64,000 bases of DNA from Novosphingobium taihuense (GTDB taxonomy: Bacteria > Pseudomonadota > Alphaproteobacteria > Sphingomonadales > Sphingomonadaceae). Below, one piece after another: positions 9,135 to 17,832 of this stretch. The first letter of the stretch is position 1; each line of letters starts with the position of its first letter. The DNA lies in contig NZ_VLKJ01000002.1 in assembly GCF_007830315.1 (NCBI RefSeq), positions 432,155 to 496,154 of the forward strand, in the 5' to 3' direction. Position numbers and translations under genes: made by a program. The notes beneath the pieces are model-generated. The model ran no database searches, was not told the origin of the DNA, and saw only the letters and a program-made list of their open reading frames with translations.

Positions 9135-10295
9135 ATGGCTACGAATGGAACTCTCGTGCGTTCGCAAAACGTGGAAGAGACTTTGCACAGACTGGTTGCC
9201 GAAGGCCAGGAGATCGGCGTTCAGGTGACAGCTTATCTCCGCGGCAAGCTGGTGATCGACGCATGGGCTGGACTGGCCGATCAGGACACAGGCCGCAAGG
9301 TCGATGGCGATACGCTGTTCAACATGTTTTCGGTGACGAAACCGTTTGCCGCCACCGCGCTTCATATGCAGATCGCACGCGGTCTGGCCGACTATGATGC
9401 CCCGATCGCGGACTATTGGCCTGAATTTGGTGTCAACGGGAAAGAGGCGACGACCATCCGCCATGTGCTGACTCACCGGGCGGGTATCCCCCAGATGCCG
9501 GAGGGTGTGACGCCTGAACTGATGGCTGATTGGGATTGGATGACGCGCGAACTTGCGGCATTGACCCCGCTTGCTCCTCCGGGCGAAAAGACTCTCTATC
9601 TCTCGTTGACGTTTGGCTGGCTGGTCGGCGAAATCGTGCGCCGGACCGACCCCAAGGGTCGTGACATTGGCACATTCATTCGCGAAGAAATCGCGCTTCC
9701 GTTGAACGCACCTGATGTCTGGGTCGGTCTCCCCGATGAACAACTCCCCCGGGTGGCCAAGCTCGTGAACGCGATGCCTGCGATGCCACCCGAGATGCTG
9801 TCGCCGCTATCCTTGCGGGCCATGCCACCGCAGGTAGATCTGATCCCCGAGGTATTCGAGCAGCCAGTGGTTCGCCGCGCACCCATTGCAGGGGTGGGCG
9901 GAATCTTCACGACCCGGAGTTGCGCGCGGTTCTGGTCAATGATCGCCGAGGGGGGTGAGCTTGATGGGGTCCGCCTCTTGCCTGCAGACCTTGTTGCCAC
10001 ATTCAACACGCCGCGTTCCAACAGCAACGAACCAGATCCGGTCATCATGGGTTTCCCGGTGCCTTTGAGCATTGCCGGCTTCTGGCTGGGCGGAAAAACG
10101 TTCTCAACGGCGGCGGCCAAGCATCGTCGCGTTGTATGTCATCCCGGTGCTGGCAATTGCATCGGCTTCGCCGATCAGGAAACCGGGCTGGCGGTTGCCA
10201 TCGCACACAACCGAATGCAGGTTGCCATGTCGCCTGAGGAGGACACAATGGTGATGATCGCCGACGCCATCCGTGCTGATTTAGGCATCGACTGA
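9135..10295 (+). CDS. Serine hydrolase of the beta-lactamase fold (class C/EstB-like esterase)
   Basis: Protein of 386 residues. The S-x-x-K nucleophile motif is SVTK (about residues 71-74), there is a Tyr in LYLSLTFGW, and HPGAGN near the C-terminus stands where KTG-like motifs occur. This set is typical of EstB-type carboxylesterases and lactone hydrolases, not antibiotic resistance enzymes. No signal peptide is seen with the ATG at 9135, which follows CAGGAG with good spacing; the frame runs back to 9069 without a better start. First gene of an operon with a ferredoxin (12 bp on) and a Rieske oxygenase. Probably hydrolyses an ester or lactone intermediate. Confidence 0.87.
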   Translation: MATNGTLVRSQNVEETLHRLVAEGQEIGVQVTAYLRGKLVIDAWAGLADQDTGRKVDGDTLFNMFSVTKPFAATALHMQIARGLADYDAPIADYWPEFGVNGKEATTIRHVLTHRAGIPQMPEGVTPELMADWDWMTRELAALTPLAPPGEKTLYLSLTFGWLVGEIVRRTDPKGRDIGTFIREEIALPLNAPDVWVGLPDEQLPRVAKLVNAMPAMPPEMLSPLSLRAMPPQVDLIPEVFEQPVVRRAPIAGVGGIFTTRSCARFWSMIAEGGELDGVRLLPADLVATFNTPRSNSNEPDPVIMGFPVPLSIAGFWLGGKTFSTAAAKHRRVVCHPGAGNCIGFADQETGLAVAIAHNRMQVAMSPEEDTMVMIADAIRADLGID

Positions 10296-10307
10296 CGGGA
10301 GTGGTGC

Positions 10308-10628
10308 TTGCCGGATCTGATTTTTGTCGAGAACGAGGGCGTTGAAGTTCGTGTCAGGGCGCGCGTCGGCGATACAGTGATGCGTGCAGCACGTGTTGCC
10401 GGCGTGACTGGGATCGTAGGTGATTGCGGTGGCTGCATGAGTTGCCTCACATGCCATTGTTATCTGCCAGAGGAGACTGCCCAACGCGTACCTCCGCCGA
10501 CTGGAGACGAGGTTGCCCTGCTTGAGGACCTTGCCTTGCGCAAGGCAGGCAGCAGGCTCAGTTGCCAGATCGTCGTCACCGAAGCGCTCGACGGAGCAAC
10601 CTTCCTCGTGCCCGCGTGGCAGGGCTGA
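10308..10628 (+). CDS. [2Fe-2S] ferredoxin, putidaredoxin/adrenodoxin type
   Basis: Protein of 106 residues with ligands C40-x5-C46-x2-C49 and C86, the spacing of putidaredoxin. It has two extra cysteines in or beside the cluster loop (C43, C51), which putidaredoxin lacks. The start is TTG, with GGGAG about 6 nt upstream; no ATG or GTG fits the frame better. It lies directly before the Rieske oxygenase at 10744, so it may feed that enzyme, the CYP101-like P450s, or both. No ferredoxin reductase gene is in the window. Confidence 0.92.
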   Translation: MPDLIFVENEGVEVRVRARVGDTVMRAARVAGVTGIVGDCGGCMSCLTCHCYLPEETAQRVPPPTGDEVALLEDLALRKAGSRLSCQIVVTEALDGATFLVPAWQG

Positions 10629-10743
10629 AGACCTGGTTCGAGGCACTCGCCGGCTAGCGATATGCCTTTTTGAAGTGATCTATAGATAGATTCCGCAGGT
10701 TTGACCTTTGTCGAGGCCATGGATGCGGATTGAGGAGATGATG

Positions 10744-12081
10744 ATGGCTACCAACCCCAAGCAGTCGCTTCCGCTCAACAAAATCAGCACGGAGAACTAT
10801 CTTTCGCGCGAGTTCGCACGTGCGGAGAACGAGCATCTTTGGGGCAAAGTCTGGCTGGTCGCCGGGCGTGTCGAAGAGCTCAAGGAGGTCGGAGATTTCC
10901 TGACCTTTAACGTCGCCAATGAGTCGATAGTGGTGGCTCTGGGCAAGGATGGGCTGGTAGCCTATCACAACGTCTGTCCGCATCGCGGCCGGAGATTGGC
11001 TGAGGGCTGCGGCCGAGCGAGCCAGTTCCGTTGCCGGTATCACGGCTGGTCTTTCAACCTCGATGGCAAGAACACGCAGGTTCTTGACCGGCAAGACTGG
11101 GACGGCGCGCTTGATGACGAGCGGCTCGATCTCTGGCCGGTAAGGGTCGATACTTGGGCCGGCTTCATCTGGATTTGCATGGATACCGAAGGTGAGAGCC
11201 TTGCAGAGTACCTTGAAACCATGCCGGAGTACCTCGATCCGTTCGAGCTGGAGGAAATGCGCTTCCGCTGGAAGGTTGAGCTGCACCTCGGGGTGAATTG
11301 GAAGGTTGCTCTTGAGGCGTTCATGGAGGGCTACCATGTCGCCGCAACGCACCCTCAGCTGATCACAGTGTCCGGCAATGACTATACGCAGAGCTATGCG
11401 CACGGCAAACATGCGCATTTCGGCTACTGGAAGGACGTTCAGCCGCTTGGCACCAGCTCACCGCGCCTTGCCGGCAACGTTTACCCCGATGCGCGGGAAG
11501 GCGTGGTAGAGTTCTTTCGCCAGATCGAAGAAGATCTCAACGCGATCCAGACCGATCGTGACTTCGCCGCGGCGAAGAAGATCATGGATATCCTGCCGCC
11601 GGACGTTGATGCCATGACGGCCATGGGGACCGCTATCGAACTGGGCCGCCAGGCTGCGATTGATGACGGCACGAACTATCCCGAAGGTCTGACCTACGAA
11701 GCCTTGGGCAAGGCTGGCAGTGACTGGCACATCTTCCCGAACTGTGTGACGCTGCCCTATTTTGACGGCGCATTGTGGTATCGCGCACGTCCTGACAAGT
11801 CGGAACCCGATAATCCCGATAAATGTTTGTTCGAGATATGGTCACTCAAGCGCTACGCCCCTGGCAAGGAGCCCAAGGTTGAAACGCGAGTTATTACCGA
11901 CCCGACGAAGGAAAGTGTCTGCCTGATCCTGGATCAGGATATCGCCAATTTGACCGAAGTTCAGGCGGGGATGAAATCCAGCAAGTTTGCCTATGCCCGG
12001 CCCAATCCGGTCCAGGAAATGGAACTGATCAACTTCCACAAGACATTGGAGAGGTACGTCTTGGGACAATCACGCAACTGA
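10744..12081 (+). CDS. Rieske non-heme iron oxygenase, large (alpha) subunit
   Basis: Protein of 445 residues. The Rieske cluster motif C-x-H-x17-C-x2-H is at CPHRGR...CRYHGW (about residues 78-101). The catalytic iron site H-x4-H is in EGYHVAATHPQL. GAGGAG precedes three consecutive ATG codons; the third (10744) has the best spacing, while 10738 and 10741 would add one or two Met. Family members cis-dihydroxylate or monooxygenate rings, or demethylate. No beta-subunit gene is adjacent, so it may be an alpha-only (alpha3) type like carnitine or stachydrine oxygenases. The neighbouring ferredoxin at 10308 is its likely electron donor. Confidence 0.93.
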   Translation: MATNPKQSLPLNKISTENYLSREFARAENEHLWGKVWLVAGRVEELKEVGDFLTFNVANESIVVALGKDGLVAYHNVCPHRGRRLAEGCGRASQFRCRYHGWSFNLDGKNTQVLDRQDWDGALDDERLDLWPVRVDTWAGFIWICMDTEGESLAEYLETMPEYLDPFELEEMRFRWKVELHLGVNWKVALEAFMEGYHVAATHPQLITVSGNDYTQSYAHGKHAHFGYWKDVQPLGTSSPRLAGNVYPDAREGVVEFFRQIEEDLNAIQTDRDFAAAKKIMDILPPDVDAMTAMGTAIELGRQAAIDDGTNYPEGLTYEALGKAGSDWHIFPNCVTLPYFDGALWYRARPDKSEPDNPDKCLFEIWSLKRYAPGKEPKVETRVITDPTKESVCLILDQDIANLTEVQAGMKSSKFAYARPNPVQEMELINFHKTLERYVLGQSRN

Positions 12082-12092
12082 GCGGGAAGGGC

Positions 12093-12122
12093 CGAGTGGG
12101 CGAACATGTGCTCGCCCACTCG
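12093..12122 (+). terminator. Hairpin after the Rieske oxygenase gene
   Basis: Perfect 11-bp inverted repeat CGAGTGGGCGA / TCGCCCACTCG with an 8-nt loop, starting 11 bp after the stop. No T-run follows, so it may be a weak terminator or an mRNA-end stabiliser. Confidence 0.55.
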
Positions 12123-12430
12123 AATTGAAGTGATGCCCTGACGGCACGTGTGAAGCAAACTATCCAAAGCCTCTGTGTAGAGAAGAATTTCTGAAAGGCA
12201 TTTCGGCATTCAAGAGATTGCCGATTCGCTAATTCGCTCAAATAAACGGCAGCATCGAACCGTATCGGGGCGCTGAAAAGTCGATTGTCGTTGGCAAAAT
12301 AGCCCCTTCCTGATGCGGGCGAATGCCCCGACCTATCGGATCCCAAATCGACTTACTCAAGCACGCCTTCAGGAATTGGAATCACCGATGCGCCTGTGGT
12401 TCGTTGTCCGACTCTTCTTTGTCTGCGATA

Positions 12431-12447
12431 AATCTGCCATGTGATTG
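12431..12447 (+). promoter_or_regulatory. WATC-N8-GATT element, site 3
   Basis: Reads AATC TGCCA TGT GATTG, an exact match to the strongest form. It lies about 410 bp upstream of the amidohydrolase start, unusually far for this set. Confidence 0.55.
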
Positions 12448-12716
12448 CTGCGAGGCGTCTAATTGCACAGGCAGCAAGTCTCCTACTGCAGGGGACTCAG
12501 CTATCGGTCGACGTCATCCGGACGGGCACATTGCCTTGTTTGCGTGCAGCCGTGCCAGCCAAATCGTTACCATAACATAGGTAAAGCATTGAAAATAAAA
12601 CGTTGTTCGCATCCTGAACGACGCCAGTGCCCAATGCTTATCGTTCAAAGTGATTTCGCTTTGAGGTCATGCACAATCGCCAGATCAAGCTGGCCGCGAC
12701 CGTCTTCTCATCGATT

Positions 12717-12733
12717 TATCACTCCGGTAATGA
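12717..12733 (+). promoter_or_regulatory. WATC-N8-GATT element, site 4
   Basis: Reads TATC ACTCC GGT AATGA and abuts the 20-bp palindrome at 12733. It lies about 120 bp upstream of the amidohydrolase start. Confidence 0.5.
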
Positions 12734-12752
12734 ACCGAACGATTGTTCGGTT
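12733..12752. promoter_or_regulatory. 20-bp operator-like palindrome AACCGAAC-N4-GTTCGGTT
   Basis: Perfect 8-bp arms separated by GATT. The size and symmetry are those of TetR- or IclR-type operators. A degenerate copy (AACCGAAC-ACCT-GTTAGGGT) sits at 43690, just before the IclR gene, so the IclR protein is a candidate binder. It lies 102 bp upstream of the amidohydrolase start. Confidence 0.65.
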
Positions 12753-12854
12753 TTAATTGCTGTTCGCTCTCAACAGCCGTATGCTGCGGGCATCAATCGA
12801 CTTGCACGGTGGAGCCGGCGGTCCTTGTTCTCAGGTTAAACAGGAGATTTTTTG

Positions 12855-14126
12855 GTGGCTGGAAAGCAATCTGCCCTTAGGTCGGTCGATGATGGTATCC
12901 CAACGTATGAAGGCCCGATCTTCGACGGCGACACTCATATCCAGGAGAAGGACTATTCCTTCTTCGAGCGTTACCTGCCCGAAAAGTTTCACAAGGATTG
13001 GCTGCCGCAGCGTAAGCATGGCCCAGATGGTCGTTTTGGCCTGTTCATCGGCGAAACCCGGATCGAAAATGCTGATCTTCAGGAAGACGGCCTGATCCCG
13101 CCGCCGGGCAAGCTCAAAGAGTGGCTCCGCGCCATCTCAACTGGGGAGGCTGTCGCTGCCTCGCACGTTACCACACCTGACATGTACGAACTTGGTCCGC
13201 GTCTCGCAAAGTTGGACGAATTCGAGGTCGACGGTTCGATCATGTTCGTCGGCGAGTTTGTCTCGGCATTCGGCCAGATTCTGCTCAAGGCGGAGGAAAT
13301 GGGCGCTGAAGGCGCCAATGCTCTCTTCCACGCCTGGAACGAATATCTCGTCAAGGAATGGGGACTCAACGCCCAGGACCGCATCTACACCACGGCAGTG
13401 CTCTCGTTGCATGACCTGGATTGGGCTGTCGCGGAAGCCAAGTGGTTGATTGAGAACGGCTTGCGAGTTGTTGTCATGCCGATGGGGCCGGTGAGTGGCA
13501 AGTCACCAGCAGATCCCTGCTTCGACCCGCTATGGAATGTGCTCAACGACGCCGGGGTCGCTATTACCTTCCACGTTTCCGAGGCCAATTTCATGCACCC
13601 GGTCATTCGTGAATGGGGCGAACTCCCGCTGCAATCGCGCAAGTCCGGACAGACGGCGTGGCAATGGATGTTCGCCTACAGCGAGATCCCGGTCATGATG
13701 ACCATGGCGAACTTTGTTTACTGGAACTTCTTCGAACGCTTCCCGAACCTGAAGATGGCCAGCGTCGAGAACGGTGCCGAATGGCTGCCGCGCTTCCTTT
13801 ACAAGATGGACAAGATGCGCGGCATGGCGCGCAGTGGCTTCTGGCCGATGGGACAGCTCAAGGAACGTCCGTCGACGATCTTCAAGCGCCATTGCTTCGT
13901 CGTCGCCTACCCGGAAGATGACATCAAGGGGATCGTCGACCAGCTCGGCGGTGACGCTGGGTGCATTCTGATGGGTTCGGACTATCCCCATGCAGAAGGC
14001 GTTGCCAGACCGCGCGACTTCATTGCGGAAGGGTGCAAGGGACTGACCAACGAACAAACCGAACAGATCATGTTCTCGAACGGTCGACGCTTTTTGCCGA
14101 AGGGACGGCGCGGCATCACTGGCTGA
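12855..14126 (+). CDS. Amidohydrolase-2 family metal-dependent hydrolase/decarboxylase
   Basis: Protein of about 423 residues. FDGDTHIQEKD near residue 24 is the first metal-binding strand of the ACMSD-like amidohydrolase-2 barrel, a His in ITFHVSE lies mid-protein, and GSDYPHAEG near the C-terminus carries the conserved Asp. Members are non-oxidative decarboxylases or C-C hydrolases. Start: CAGGAG at 12841-12846 is 8 nt from GTG 12855 and 5 nt from TTG 12852; I prefer GTG, which differs by one residue. It is monocistronic, with its own control region and a hairpin downstream. Confidence 0.88.
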   Translation: MAGKQSALRSVDDGIPTYEGPIFDGDTHIQEKDYSFFERYLPEKFHKDWLPQRKHGPDGRFGLFIGETRIENADLQEDGLIPPPGKLKEWLRAISTGEAVAASHVTTPDMYELGPRLAKLDEFEVDGSIMFVGEFVSAFGQILLKAEEMGAEGANALFHAWNEYLVKEWGLNAQDRIYTTAVLSLHDLDWAVAEAKWLIENGLRVVVMPMGPVSGKSPADPCFDPLWNVLNDAGVAITFHVSEANFMHPVIREWGELPLQSRKSGQTAWQWMFAYSEIPVMMTMANFVYWNFFERFPNLKMASVENGAEWLPRFLYKMDKMRGMARSGFWPMGQLKERPSTIFKRHCFVVAYPEDDIKGIVDQLGGDAGCILMGSDYPHAEGVARPRDFIAEGCKGLTNEQTEQIMFSNGRRFLPKGRRGITG

Positions 14127-14151
14127 TTCGACCCACAATTAAGGGCCATAC

Positions 14152-14179
14152 AGGGGGTATGCGGCAACGCATGCCCCCT
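14152..14179 (+). terminator. Hairpin terminator after the amidohydrolase
   Basis: Twelve-base arms AGGGGGTATGCG / CGCATGCCCCCT with one G-T wobble and a GCAA tetraloop, between convergent genes. Only a short T-rich tail follows. Confidence 0.65.
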
Positions 14180-14319
14180 TCGTTCATGGTCTTGCATGAA
14201 AGCGGGATCGCCTTGCGCCACCAATTCAGCAGATGGCGGGTACGTGCACGGGCCAGGTGAAAAGCGCATTTATCTTTGTCTGGGAGCCACCATTCGTGCA
14301 CCCGTGCCGAATGCGGAAT

Positions 14320-15153
14320 TCAGGCTGTTGGCACGTTTCCGCTCGCCATCATTTCGGCGAGTTCCACAGATGATGACAGATGGGACGCACTTCCCCCATC
14401 GACCTGAATTACCTGGCCAGTCACATAGGCTGCGCGATCGGAAGCCAGAAAGGCCACCACTTCGCCGATATCCGATGGTTTGCCAAACTCGCCAAGCAGA
14501 GTGTGTCGACGATAGATTTCTCGCAAGTCATGCGGAAGACCGCGTTCCAGCGATGACGTCAGGATTGGGCCGGGAGAGACAGCGTTGCAGCGGATCTTCT
14601 GCGGTCCGTATTGCGTTGCGATATAGCGCGTGAGCGTTTCCACTGCGCTCTTCGATGCGGCATAGGCTGTGGTGAAGAATGTTCCGCCGGTGGCGGTGCC
14701 TGAACTGATGTTGATTATCGAACCGCCGCCGCCCTTGATCATTTCAGGAATTGCATGCTTGCACATCAACATCGTTCCGCGGGTGTTGACCGCAAATGTC
14801 TGATCCCAAAGCCCTGCATCCATATCGGTGACAAGCAGATCGGCGCCAACGGCAGTCCGAGCCGCGTTGTTGTCGATAATATCGAGACGGCCGTACGTGC
14901 CGACGGTGAATGCGACCAGGGACTTGATGGCATCCTCGCAGGAGACATCGGTCACGCATGATGCGACGGAATAGCCCATGTCAGCCAGCGAACGGGTCGT
15001 TTCCGCGAGCATGTCAGCCGCGACGTCGGCGAGAACGACGGTTGCACCTTCGCGTGCCATGATCTCCGCAGTCGCTGAACCAATGTTTCCCGGTTGGGCA
15101 GCGCCTGTGATGATTGCGACCTTGCCTTGCAACTCTCCGTTCTTTGCGATCAT
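14320..15153 (-). CDS. Short-chain dehydrogenase/reductase (classical)
   Basis: Protein of 277 residues. It has TGAAQPGNIG (cofactor loop, about 16-25), an Asp after beta-2 favouring NAD, NNAA in place of NNAG, the Ser in NISSGTATGG, YAASK, and VSPGPILT. The GQVIQVDGG C-terminal motif is typical of FabG-like enzymes. The start ATG follows GGGGAG. It oxidises or reduces an alcohol/ketone pair; substrate unknown. It is alone on the minus strand, divergent from the operon at 15455, and the two share the element pair at 15293-15340. Confidence 0.88.
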   Translation of the reverse strand: MIAKNGELQGKVAIITGAAQPGNIGSATAEIMAREGATVVLADVAADMLAETTRSLADMGYSVASCVTDVSCEDAIKSLVAFTVGTYGRLDIIDNNAARTAVGADLLVTDMDAGLWDQTFAVNTRGTMLMCKHAIPEMIKGGGGSIINISSGTATGGTFFTTAYAASKSAVETLTRYIATQYGPQKIRCNAVSPGPILTSSLERGLPHDLREIYRRHTLLGEFGKPSDIGEVVAFLASDRAAYVTGQVIQVDGGSASHLSSSVELAEMMASGNVPTA

Positions 15154-15292
15154 CCTGAACTCTCCCCGTATTATGCCTCGCCGTTTCCGTCACCCGGGCA
15201 TGGACACACTGTGGGCCTGGGATGAAGCAATCCCGATTACGTTACCGAAGCTGCAAAGGTCCGTCGCGCCACTCGCGTTGCCGTCTTCTGGA

Positions 15293-15340
15293 TATCACAT
15301 GTGTAACGGATCGATGCAGATCAGGCCGGTCATGTGATTG
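15293..15340 (+). promoter_or_regulatory. WATC-N8-GATT element, site 5 (double)
   Basis: Two matches lie in the divergent region: TATC ACATG TGT AACGG at 15293-15309, and a right half TGTGATTG at 15333-15340 with no clear left arm. The first is itself nearly symmetrical around CACATGTG. About 140 bp from the minus-strand SDR and 145 bp from the plus-strand operon start. Confidence 0.45.
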
Positions 15341-15454
15341 CCCCTTGGTATCGTGAGCGTTTGTCTATTAGCACCCCGACAAGAGGTGCGAAAACTCGCT
15401 TAAGGAAATGCACTTTTAAAAGCACCAATGGCATCGACACCGTGGGAGGATCGA

Positions 15455-16297
15455 ATGGATCTGGAACTGAATGGCAAACGCGCACTGGTTACCGGGAGTA
15501 GCTCTGGTATCGGTGCGGCGACCGCGAAACTCCTTGGGGCGGAAGGTGCCAGGGTCATGGTCCATGGCCGTGGTGCTGAAAGGGCCAAAGCTGTCGCGCA
15601 AAGCATCATCGATGCTGGCGGACAGGCGAGTTACGTCCTGGGAGACCTTAGCAATGAGGCTGTTTGCACCGACGTAGCCAAGCAGGTGCTGGAAGAGTTT
15701 GGTGGGATCGACATTCTTGTCAACAATGCTGGCGGCTCGGCAGCAGCACACCGTCCCGACACGACGGCGGAGGTCTTTAACCGTGCATGGCTTGATACGC
15801 CTTGGGATGACTGGCGGTGGACGTACGAGCAGAACGTAGGTTCGTCTGTCCGATTGATTCAGGCTTTTGCCCCTGGAATGATTGAACGCGGCTGGGGCCG
15901 GATCATCAACATGTCGAGTGCGGCCGCAACACAGACTGAGCCCGATCTGGCGGATTATCAGCCCGCCAAGGCGGCGATCACCAATATGACCTCCGGCCTA
16001 GCAAAGTCTCTCTCAGGCACGGGCATCACGGTCAACTCTGTGACACCCGGTACAATCGCGACAGAGGGCGTTCGGGCAGGCTTCGTGGAATGGGCAAAGC
16101 AACTCGGCTGGACCGAACTCGATTGGCCAACGATCGAGCGTCGATTCACGCATGAAGTCATTCCGCAGCCGACAAAGCACTTCGGGCGACCTATCGATAT
16201 TGCTCGGATGGTCGCGTTCCTGGCAAGCCCGCAAGCAAGCTACATGACAGGCGCCAACTATCGTGTCGACGGCGGGCAGTGCCGCTCGATCAACTAG
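15455..16297 (+). CDS. Short-chain dehydrogenase/reductase
   Basis: Protein of 280 residues with TGSSSGIG (about 13-20), NNAGGSA, a catalytic Ser in NMSSAAAT and YQPAK. The loop after NNAG is longer than average (TTAEVFNRAWLDTPWDD). The ATG at 15455 has GGGAGGA about 5 nt upstream; an earlier in-frame ATG at 15428 has none. First gene of a + operon with a SnoaL-like protein (10 bp on), another SDR and two P450s. Probably oxidises a hydroxyl introduced by these P450s. Confidence 0.88.
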   Translation: MDLELNGKRALVTGSSSGIGAATAKLLGAEGARVMVHGRGAERAKAVAQSIIDAGGQASYVLGDLSNEAVCTDVAKQVLEEFGGIDILVNNAGGSAAAHRPDTTAEVFNRAWLDTPWDDWRWTYEQNVGSSVRLIQAFAPGMIERGWGRIINMSSAAATQTEPDLADYQPAKAAITNMTSGLAKSLSGTGITVNSVTPGTIATEGVRAGFVEWAKQLGWTELDWPTIERRFTHEVIPQPTKHFGRPIDIARMVAFLASPQASYMTGANYRVDGGQCRSIN

Positions 16298-16307
16298 GAA
16301 TAGTCGG

Positions 16308-16769
16308 ATGGAAGAGACCGAGCGGCTTGCCGCCATCGAAGATATCAAGCGGCTAAAGGCCAAGTACTTCCGCTGTGTCGACACAAAAGACTGGGAAGGG
16401 TACCGCTCGGTCTTTGCGGATGATCTCGTCTTCGACATCACGGCTGACATGCCCGATGTCGGTGTGATTGTCGGCGCCGAAGCAGCTGTGGCCATTCCCC
16501 GTGGCTCGCTGACCAGCGATGTCGTTTCCATTCATCATGGCCACTGTCCTGAGATCGAAATCCTTTCGCCAACAATGGCCAAAGGAATCTGGGCGATGGA
16601 AGACAGACTGTTTTGGGGGCCAGGCAGCGATAGCCCAGGACAGTCCATGCATGGCATGGGGCACTACACTGAGACTTACGAGAAGACCGAGCAAGGGTGG
16701 CGCATCAAGAGTCTGAAACTCACACGTCTTCGCGTCGAGTTCAATCCAGCTTCCCCGGTTTCCGCATAG
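16308..16769 (+). CDS. SnoaL/NTF2-like domain protein
   Basis: Protein of 153 residues. IEDIKRLKAKYFRCVDTKDWEGY is the typical first helix of SnoaL-like proteins, and a His-rich segment (SIHHGHCPEIE) follows in the sheet. The ATG has AGGA about 9 nt upstream, within the end of the preceding gene. The fold covers isomerases such as ketosteroid isomerase, dehydratases and ring-hydroxylating beta subunits. Its position between SDR genes and before the P450s favours an isomerase or dehydratase acting on a keto intermediate, but this is inference. Confidence 0.83.
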   Translation: MEETERLAAIEDIKRLKAKYFRCVDTKDWEGYRSVFADDLVFDITADMPDVGVIVGAEAAVAIPRGSLTSDVVSIHHGHCPEIEILSPTMAKGIWAMEDRLFWGPGSDSPGQSMHGMGHYTETYEKTEQGWRIKSLKLTRLRVEFNPASPVSA

Positions 16770-16840
16770 CGAAGCGTTGCGGGATGCGACGCAAGGCTCT
16801 CCTGGCAGGAAGCGCCCACGAGTAACGAAGGATGCAGAAT

Positions 16841-17830
16841 ATGAGCCGGGCAGAATTGCGATACGATGGGCGTGTTGCCATCGTGACAGGGGCTGGTAGC
16901 GGCCTGGGCCGGGACTACGCGCTAAACCTAGCCAAGCGCGGCGCAAGCGTGGTCGTAAATGATCTCGGTGTAGACACGCGTGGCCGACAGGCTGCCGAGG
17001 GGAGCGAGAGTTCGGCCCAGGCCGTCGTGCGGGAGATCGAAAGTGCTGGAGGTAAGGCTGTTGCCTGCCATGAAAGCTGCGCAACGCGTGCCGGCGGCGC
17101 GGCCATCGTCCAAGCTGCGCTTGATGCCTTTGGCAGGGTCGATATCCTGATCCACAATGCGGGCTTCCTGCGCAACGGGCCTTTTGAAAGCCTGACTGAC
17201 GAGCAGATTCATTCGATCATGGATGTGCACTTGCTGGCTGCTTTCTATGTCGGCCAACCAGCTTTTGCTGCCATGAAGCAAAACGGTTATGGTCGAATCT
17301 TGCTGACGTCGTCTGCCTCGGCGTTCTTCGGGATGCCTTGGCAGACCAACTATGCAGCCGCCAAGCTAGGCCTTGCCGGCTTGGTCAATGCCTTGTCGCT
17401 GGAAGGGCAGGCGCATGGTATCAACGTGAACGCGCTGCTGCCGACGGGTTCGGGCCGTCTCGGCAAGGGCGATTCCGATATGGACTGGCCGGACGGCTTG
17501 ATGGCTTCAGTCCCAGCCGGCATGGAACTTATTGCCCCGCAAATGCGGAACGAGTTCGTCACCCCGATGGTGATGTGGCTGGTCAATGAACGCTCAAAGA
17601 CTACACATGGCTACTACAGCGCCACGGCTGGACGCTTTTCCAGGATATTCATCGGTGCCGCGCGTGGCTGGCTAAGTGATGCGATGAATCCTCCGATGCC
17701 CGAAGACATCGAGGAGCACATGGCCGAGATCGATGACATCTCGCGCTATGATATCCCACTGAAGGTATTCGATGAGTTCGAGCCGATCGTGGCGGCCCAG
17801 CGCGCGTTGCTGGAAGGCAAGGGGGACTGA
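16841..17830 (+). CDS. Short-chain dehydrogenase, MFE-2/HSD17B4-like (paralogue of 4484)
   Basis: Protein of 329 residues, with TGAGSGLG, NDLG, HNAGFLRNGPFE, LLTSSASAFF and YAAAK. It is alignable end to end with the SDR at 4484, including the FYVGQPAF and ATAGR segments. The ATG at 16841 is preceded by GAAGG at 9 nt; an alternative ATG is at 16832. It is followed after 2 bp by a CYP101-like gene, the same gene pair as 4484-6702. Likely the dedicated dehydrogenase of that P450's product. Confidence 0.9.
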   Translation: MSRAELRYDGRVAIVTGAGSGLGRDYALNLAKRGASVVVNDLGVDTRGRQAAEGSESSAQAVVREIESAGGKAVACHESCATRAGGAAIVQAALDAFGRVDILIHNAGFLRNGPFESLTDEQIHSIMDVHLLAAFYVGQPAFAAMKQNGYGRILLTSSASAFFGMPWQTNYAAAKLGLAGLVNALSLEGQAHGINVNALLPTGSGRLGKGDSDMDWPDGLMASVPAGMELIAPQMRNEFVTPMVMWLVNERSKTTHGYYSATAGRFSRIFIGAARGWLSDAMNPPMPEDIEEHMAEIDDISRYDIPLKVFDEFEPIVAAQRALLEGKGD

Positions 17831-17832
17831 CC

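Larger units (their letters stand above)
12123..12854. other. Long non-coding control region before the amidohydrolase
   Basis: About 730 bp with no convincing gene; short frames here have no ribosome-binding site and no recognisable product. It is more AT-rich than its surroundings around 12560-12760. It contains two copies of the WATC-N8-GATT element (12431 and 12717) and one 20-bp palindrome (12733). It is the longest intergenic region in the window. Confidence 0.6.

Noticed and set aside
9135..10295. Beta-lactamase (antibiotic resistance) reading of this gene
   Set aside because: The motif set and lack of a signal peptide fit EstB-like esterases, and all neighbours are catabolic.
10677..10692. 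GATC-N8-GATT before the Rieske gene
   Set aside because: The first base deviates, TGT is absent, and it is only 51 bp from the start inside an operon; chance similarity is likely.
12323..12580. Small frame in the long non-coding region before the amidohydrolase
   Set aside because: No ribosome-binding site, no family resemblance, and it overlaps a regulatory element.
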